Part shown: positions 14,191-15,348 of the stretch, one piece after another | Position numbering within the stretch: the first letter of the stretch is position 1 | Layout of the letters: every line of letters starts with the position of its first letter | Source: Actinomycetota bacterium | GTDB lineage: Bacteria > Actinomycetota > CADDZG01 > WHSQ01 | Length of the DNA: 15,348 bases | Reading direction: 5' to 3' | NCBI GenBank assembly: GCA_019348445.1 | Contig: JAHWJK010000018.1 | Span: 1-15,348 of the forward strand | Made by a program: the position numbers and the translations under genes | Notes under the pieces: generated by a model | What the model was told of the DNA's origin: nothing | Seen by the model: the letters and a program-made list of their open reading frames with translations, nothing else | The model's database searches: none

Positions 14191-15348
14191 TCATGCAGTC
14201 GTCATATGGGGATCGAGTTGCAGCGGGTTCGGTGGATCCGGTCCCGGATCGAACCGGCGCCCGTTCGGCCGGAACCATTCCGGGATCGACCCGTTCAGGC
14301 GAACCCGCCACCCAAATTCGTGGACCAACTTGTGATGGGCATGACACACGGTGACGAGGTTGGAGAGATCCGTCGGTCCTCCGTCCTCCCAGTGCCATAT
14401 GTGGTGGGACTTCAGGAACGTCGTCATCCCGCAACCGGCAAACGAGCACTCCCACCCGTCCCGTTCACGGACGAGGCGCTCGAGCCACAACGGGACGTCG
14501 CGCGACGTGCGCCCGATACCGAGCGGATTGCCGTCCGCGTCGGTCAGGACGAACTGAAGCCGTGCGTCGCAGCTGATGCGTCGCCCGACCTCCGGGTCGA
14601 GCACCACACCGCGGTCCAGCTCGGTCCATTCGCGTGGATCGCTCGCGTCGGGCAGTTTCTTGTGGACCACGACGGTGGCGCGGTCTTCGTCGGCGTCGGT
14701 CGCACTATGTGTAGATGCGATGAGGTAAAGAGCGTCGGCGCGGCGCTGGTCGACGAGATCGTCGTCGAGCACGACGACATCCTCGGGGAGATCGTCGTCG
14801 GGTATCTCCGGAAGCTGGTCGGCGAACCTCTGGACGGCTTTCGCGATGCCGGCGCCTTGCGCCGCGGGGAAGCGACCCTCTAGCCACATCGTGTTGTCGT
14901 CGAACCACCACCTGACGAAACGGCCGCGTTCGGCTTCTTTCGCGTCTTCGGGGTCCGGCCTGGTCTCTCGGTCGGCGCGGCGCCGGATCGTTCGCGGAGA
15001 AACGCGCTTCGCCCAGCTCACGAGCTTCTTCTCGGTCTCGGGGTCGGCGAACCGGGCCAGCTCCAATACCTTCGGCAACGAGAGACGACCTGCCGCCAGG
15101 GCGTCGGAGATCAGCGTCAGATTCTCGAGCGAATGCGCAGCCGCGGTCCAGCGCCGCGCCTCCCACGGCGAGTAGCCGTAGCGGCCAGATATCCATCCCG
15201 CCATGTCGCGGCAGCCATCGCGTTGCCACAACCGACGAGTGTCGATGTGGACGAAGTCTCTGAGTTGATCGAGCTGCTCGGAGCAGATCCGGACGTGACG
15301 CGCGTCGGTACGCGCGACCAGTTCGGCGTCGCTCAGGGTGCCCGCGTC
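14191..15348 (-). CDS. DUF222 domain HNH endonuclease (partial, N-terminus beyond right edge)
   Basis: 385 residues are visible and the frame stays open to the right edge, so the start is missing. The N-terminal part is a DUF222 domain of the actinobacterial 13E12-repeat type, shown by RRLWQRDGCRDMAGWISGR near visible residues 38-56 and the WAKRVSPRTIRRRAD stretch. The C-terminal HNH nuclease domain has a zinc-binding pair (C301, C306), HHIWHWEDGG (315-324), DLSNLV (327-332) with the HNH Asn, and CHAHHKLVH (335-343). These families are abundant, often multicopy and partly mobile in Actinomycetota; their cellular role is mostly unknown. The gene ends 109 nt before the preferred recG start and is not part of the conserved housekeeping order, so it is probably an insertion or lineage-specific neighbour. 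No inverted repeats or target duplications are visible within the window. Confidence 0.9.
   Translation of the reverse strand, partial: DAGTLSDAELVARTDARHVRICSEQLDQLRDFVHIDTRRLWQRDGCRDMAGWISGRYGYSPWEARRWTAAAHSLENLTLISDALAAGRLSLPKVLELARFADPETEKKLVSWAKRVSPRTIRRRADRETRPDPEDAKEAERGRFVRWWFDDNTMWLEGRFPAAQGAGIAKAVQRFADQLPEIPDDDLPEDVVVLDDDLVDQRRADALYLIASTHSATDADEDRATVVVHKKLPDASDPREWTELDRGVVLDPEVGRRISCDARLQFVLTDADGNPLGIGRTSRDVPLWLERLVRERDGWECSFAGCGMTTFLKSHHIWHWEDGGPTDLSNLVTVCHAHHKLVHEFGWRVRLNGSIPEWFRPNGRRFDPGPDPPNPLQLDPHMTTA

Overview
The window is a compact, high-GC (visibly about 60-65%) bacterial chromosome segment in which every supported gene lies on the minus strand. Read in transcription order (right to left) it runs: DUF222/HNH endonuclease (cut by the right edge), recG, rsmD, coaD, a sepIVA/DivIVA-like coiled-coil gene, a DUF177 gene, rpmF, rnc, a mutM/fpg-like gene, an acylphosphatase, smc, ftsY, an NAD(P)-binding SDR-like gene, three small membrane-protein genes, and ffh (C-terminal tail cut by the left edge). 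The order recG-rsmD-coaD-(sepIVA)-DUF177-rpmF-rnc-mutM-smc-ftsY-ffh is the conserved Actinomycetota housekeeping order. With the GC content, the frequent GTG starts, the DUF222/HNH gene and the SepIVA-like protein, this points to an Actinomycetota genome. The sequences look divergent from Streptomyces and Mycobacterium, so an uncultured, deeper-branching lineage is likely; that is an inference.

Right part (about 9350-15348): DNA repair and recombination (recG), 16S rRNA methylation (rsmD), coenzyme A synthesis (coaD), a probable septation/envelope coiled-coil protein, and the DUF177-rpmF pair that links ribosome assembly to RNase III. Middle part (about 4380-9384): rnc, a MutM-like glycosylase, acylphosphatase and smc. 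Left part (1-4349): the two SRP GTPases, ftsY and ffh, enclose an insert of one SDR-like gene and three small three-helix membrane proteins. These are joined by 4-nt stop/start overlaps or a 1-nt gap, so they are very probably translated as one coupled unit.

No gene-free stretch exceeds about 110 bases. I see no tRNA, rRNA, CRISPR array, insertion sequence or clear intrinsic terminator. The layout suggests one long transcript or a few overlapping ones; the only candidate internal promoter I can point to lies upstream of the DUF177 gene.

The main unusual points are: (1) an intact SMC with full-length coiled-coil arms and normal ATPase heads but no recognisable hinge domain; (2) a MutM/Fpg-like protein that keeps the N-terminal Pro-Glu catalytic pair and zinc finger but has changed most other signature residues; (3) the coupled SDR plus three-membrane-protein cassette between ftsY and ffh, where the three small proteins share a layout and may be ancient paralogues.
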